Below are positions 60,099-64,000 of a stretch of DNA of 64,000 nucleotides, piece after piece (position 1 is the stretch's first letter; every line of letters starts with the position of its first letter). The notes below the pieces were generated by a model, which saw only the letters and a program-made list of their open reading frames with translations, was not told the origin of the DNA and made no database searches. Source of the DNA: Zingiber officinale (Eukaryota; Streptophyta; Magnoliopsida; Zingiberales; Zingiberaceae); assembly GCF_018446385.1 (NCBI RefSeq), contig NC_056004.1, forward strand, positions 5,918,767 to 5,982,766, given 5' to 3'. Position numbers and translations under genes: made by a program.

Positions 60099-61149
60099 GA
60101 TTATCCTAACCATGTCTTTAAACTAAATAAAATATTGTATGGTCTTAAACAAGCACCTAGGGCTTGGTATGAAAGGTTAACCTCCTATTTAATTTCCAAA
60201 GGATTCAATTAAGGTCAAATTGATCCAACTTTATTTGTAAAATCACTTAAACAAAATATTTTTATAACCAAAGTTTATGTAGATGATATAATTTTTGGTT
60301 CAACTAACTCAAAATTTTTACAAGAATTTATAACCTTAATGGAACAAGAATTTGAAATGATTTTAGTGGTTAAACTAACATATTTCTTAGGTTTACAAAT
60401 CAAACAAACAAATGAAAAAAATTATATTTATAAAAAAAAATACATAAAAGAATTACTTAAAAAATTTGAAATAGAAAATACTAAAGAAATAAAAAATCAA
60501 TGGCAACTGACACAACTTTAGATAGTGATCTAAACGAAAAATTAGTAAATCTAAAATATTATAGGAGTGTCATAGACAACCTTTTATACTTAACTACAAG
60601 TCGACCTAATATCTTATTTGTAGTTAGTATGTGTGCTAAATATCAAACCTGTGCTAAGGAGTTTCACCTAACAAATGTTAAAAGAATTTTTAGATATTTA
60701 AAAGGCATAACAAATGTGGGAATTTTGTACCCTAGATCACCTAATTTTGAACTAATAGGTTACTTTGACTCAGATTATGCTGGTTGTAAACTAGATAGTA
60801 AAAGTACAAGTGGTAGATGTTAATTACTTGGACCATCACTTGTAAGCTGATTTAGTAGAAAATAACATTATGTTACTTTATTTACTACTGAAACCTAGTA
60901 CATAGCAATGGGTGAGTGTGTAGCACAATTATTATGGATGATGCACACATTAAAAGACTTTAATTTAAAATATAAAAATGTAAAAAAAATTATTAAGAAT
61001 CTAGTACATCATTCAAGAACCAAACTATTAAAATCAAACATCACTTTATTAGAGATCACGTCACCAAAGGAGACATTGAACTAAACTATGTTGAGTCCAA
61101 GTCAAATGTGGCTAACATCTTCACTAAACCACTATCACAATCTGAATTA

Positions 61150-62696
61150 ATTTAGTAACTTATGAAGAAGACTGGGAATGCACATAATAGATTAGGACTC
61201 TTATTATCAACTAAATTTTCAAAAGATTTGCAAATACTAGCTAGGCTACTCTTACTTGTATTTCTTTAAAAAAAATTCCCTTTTCTCTAGAGTTTTAAAA
61301 TTTATTTTAGCCTTAGTCTAGGACACACTGCTATAAAGCATGATCCTATAGATCTAGGTAATGGGCATCTCACAAACACACTAGATCTACCTTGATTGTG
61401 TATTCAAAAAACTTAAAATGATGTGAGATGTATAGGCTTTTTGTCTAAACTTTTGATGCTTATATCAGTACATCAACATAAATCTGAGTGAAAAATATAA
61501 CAATAACACATTGATCAAGTTAAGCAATCCTTTTTTAGTAATTTTCTAACAGAACATTAGTACTTTAACATGACTAACCAAGTGAACACTATTATCTTCT
61601 GATAGTTAGTTAAAAACTAAAGGTTAGACATTTAAGGATAATTTTTAGATGAATATTTTTAAAGTAATATCAGGTTTAAGGGGAGGGTATTTGAAAACTT
61701 CTTTCAAAGTATCATATTTCAATAAAAATCCTTCTTCTTGCTACTTTTTGCAAACTGGTGGAATATCTTGATTTGTTTGTTTGAAAAATATTTTAAAAAG
61801 TAATAGATAATTCGAAATTGCTTTGAAAAAGCCTTTAAAATTTTTCACTTTCTTCTGAAAAAATATTTTCAAAAATGTTTCCAAAACTAATTTGCTTAAT
61901 TTGTTTGAAAAATTCTTTTCAAAATTTGCTTTAAAAAATTAACTTTCAAAACTTGCTTTGAAAAACATTCTTATACTTTTTCAAATATCTATTTTAAAAA
62001 TAAAATGAAAATATTGTGAAAATTATTTTATAAATGTTTAAAAATTACTTTGGAAAATGTTTTGAAAAAGATTTTGAAAGATGTTTTTGAAAATACTTTA
62101 TTGACTTCTTAAAGACTTCTTTGAAAACACTTTAAAAAATGTTTTGCAAAAGTTTTATGCTTGAAAAATTTTCTTACAAAATATTCTTGAAAAATGCTTT
62201 GCTAAATGTTTGTTTTTTAAAAAATATTTTAACAATGTTTTAAAAAAAAAACTAGCTTAATTCTTTTTGAAAAGTTTTTGCAAAATTCTTTCAAAACTTA
62301 CTTTAAAAAGCATTTTGAAAAATATGTTTTGAAAAATATTTGGAAATACCTTGCAAAATTTTCTTGAATTCATTTACTCCTCCCTACAATAAACCTGCAA
62401 GTTTTTTTGCAAAAAAAACTTTACTTTCGGAAATGTATTACTTGATATGCTTACTTGTGGATTTACATATTTCATACTTATATGCATATTTTTTTATGAA
62501 TGTCAAAGGGGAAGGGTTAAGGTTTAAGTAAGAAAAACCAAAGAAGAGCTAAAAAATTTAACCCTAAAATGATCAAGATAATGAAATTTACCTATCTCAT
62601 TTTAGATTTCTCTTAAAGTCATTTTTTTTACTATATATGTTTGCATATTTTTTCTAACTTTAACACAGATTATCATTGCATCAAAAAGAGGGAGAT
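61150..62696 (+). other. R5 3' non-coding region, AT-rich
   Basis: Long stretch dominated by TTTTGAAAAA-type words (61720-62340), with no envelope-like or other open frame. Ends with the purine tract AAAAAGAGGGAGAT before the 3' LTR. Confidence 0.7.
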
Positions 62697-63983
62697 TATT
62701 GGTACAGTTGACACCAATGATCAAACTTGAGTTTTGATGAATGACAAGTTGATTAAAGTTAAATGTGTTGTGTGATTTAATCATTTTACCAAGTATGCAG
62801 GACTTGACTGGTGTGACATCAGGATGAAATCTGGCTAGGTATAGAGGACCTAATAGATGGTGTAGAAGTATAGATAGGTTAAAGAGTGACTCAATATCTG
62901 GCGGAAAGTTCAGCTGGGTCCGCGGGACCTGACAGCTGGCCGAAATCTAGTTGGATCTGCAGACCTGATAATTAGTGAGAAGACCTGGTGGACTGAGGTA
63001 GAGTCAAGCGATTCTGCAAGGTAAGTAAGGTAAGTCACTAGAGAAGAGTGATTCAATGAGGACAAGTCTCAATTTGGTACCTTAGGTGCATGTCCAATTT
63101 AGGTCCATTTTGAAAACCTAAATTGAGACTCTGACTAGATCCTAGTCTCGATAAGATAGGATCTAATACTAAACTATTTATTTTTATTGTGCTAATTTTA
63201 TTTTATAGGTCAGATATTTTATGTTGGACTAACATATTTTACAGGACAAAAGGAGCACAAAAATATCTCGGTTGAATAGTACCCCAGGCGCCTTCAGCCG
63301 ATGGAAGGCGCCTTGAGCTAGCGATGGAAGGCACCTTCGAGAGCTTGGAAGGCACCTTCAGTTGGATAAAATCATACTTCATCAATGATAAGAGGCGGGC
63401 TATTTGGGATAAGAGTTGCCTATGGAAGACTCCTCCAGTGCTATGGAAAGTGCCTTCAACACTCAATAAAAGAGGGTCTCTTCAAAGGATTCTAAACAAC
63501 TCGTCGTACACAACTCTTCTACAAGTCGTTGCACATCCGTTCGATGCTCCGATCACTCCAACTTCATGTTGTTGCTCTGCTATGATGTTACTGCACCCGA
63601 CTATTGCTGAGAAGTCATCCAACATCGAGCCTGATCCAATCATCTACAAGTGTTGGGTAACGAAGTTTTCTTTGTGTCCTGAATTATTGCTTAAAAGGAA
63701 AGTGTAGCTTGTTACACTTATCCTATCTTTTATATTATACTCGTTTCCCTCTTCAGATAGTTCTAGAAGAGGATTATAGTGAATTTCCCATCAGTACAGT
63801 CCACAGGATTGTGGGTCTTAGAGTAGGAGTCATTGAAGGCTCCGAACCAAGTAACCGATCAAGTTCTTGCTTGTTTTATTTGAGTGTTTAGTTTTCTGCT
63901 GCGTACTTATTTTGTAAAATGAAAAAGAAATATTTTTAAAACTACATGATTCAACCCCATCTCATGCGTGTAATGATCCAACA
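62697..63983 (+). repeat. R5 3' LTR
   Basis: Matches the 5' LTR throughout. GGCGCCTT/GGCACCTT palindromes at about 63288-63450, AATAAAAGAGGG near 63466. Ends ATCCAACA, followed by the target duplication taacg. Confidence 0.9.
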
Positions 63984-64000
63984 TAACGTGGTATTGGTTT

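Larger units (their letters stand above)
53315..63983 (+). mobile_element. R5: old Copia-type LTR retrotransposon with gag and pol
   Basis: LTRs at 53315-54594 and 62697-63983 (about 1.28 kb); the target duplication taacg at 53310-53314 and 63984-63988 is perfect. Parts in order: gag (about 54870-55900, knuckle CFGCNKKGHYKHEC near 55720), protease/pre-integrase region (about 57480-57900), integrase core (about 58060-58560), reverse transcriptase (about 59090-59430 and 60104-60480, with [12 protein letters not shown] and YVDDIIFG), RNase H (about 60560-61140), then AT-rich non-coding DNA. The order integrase before reverse transcriptase defines Copia; the layout is SIRE-like, but no envelope-like frame is seen. 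Defective, with at least ten breaks plus a TRIM insertion. The LTRs differ at roughly one site in seven where sampled, so it is old. Confidence 0.9.

Noticed and set aside
61150-62696. An envelope-like gene downstream of pol in R5
   Set aside because: Only AT-rich, low-complexity DNA without a sustained open frame or membrane-type segment pattern.

Overview
This is plant nuclear DNA, most likely from a monocot outside the grasses. Four host genes sit in long, repeat-rich intergenic DNA; two have the GC-rich exons typical of monocots, while the flanks are AT-rich and full of nested Copia-type LTR retrotransposons. A ginger-family (Zingiberales) origin fits the style of the repeats, but that is inference. 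I see no bacterial, phage or CRISPR features.

Host genes: (1) a PADRE/DUF4228 protein gene on the minus strand that runs off the left edge (1-762); (2) an intact GT34 glycosyltransferase gene, mannan or xyloglucan side-chain type (10557-11928, two exons); (3) an intact SOB FIVE-LIKE gene (37460-38194, three exons); (4) an intact 12-exon gene for serine palmitoyltransferase subunit LCB2 (48181-51766), the first enzyme of sphingolipid synthesis. They share no obvious pathway.

Repeat layout: 1.0-1.5 kb holds a hairpin-ended element inside a TA microsatellite. 4.0-4.2 kb is a U2 snRNA pseudogene. 4.5-9.75 kb is a CACTA-like DNA element containing a ~935-bp tandem array built of alternating inverted modules. 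12.4-14.96 kb is repeat-derived and includes a 21-copy, 56-bp satellite. 14.98-33.85 kb is one old Copia element (R1) broken up by two gag-only Copia elements (R2, plus strand; R3, minus strand) and a solo LTR (R4). 41.7-42.3 kb is a minisatellite, 44.1-44.3 kb a plastid rps11 fragment, and 46.0-46.4 kb two tRNA-derived SINEs. 52.2-52.9 kb is an inverted-repeat element with a minisatellite core. 53.3-64.0 kb is an old Copia element with gag and pol (R5), with a miniature TRIM element inside its pol gene.

The most notable pattern is that the LTR families here all carry clusters of short CG-centred palindromes just upstream of the TATA box, with a different palindrome in different families. Other points of interest are three pol-less, gag-bearing Copia elements beside one pol-bearing relative, an LTR pair with matching ends but a heavily altered middle, and the inverted-module array. 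All LTR elements are treated as fossils; coordinates were read by eye.
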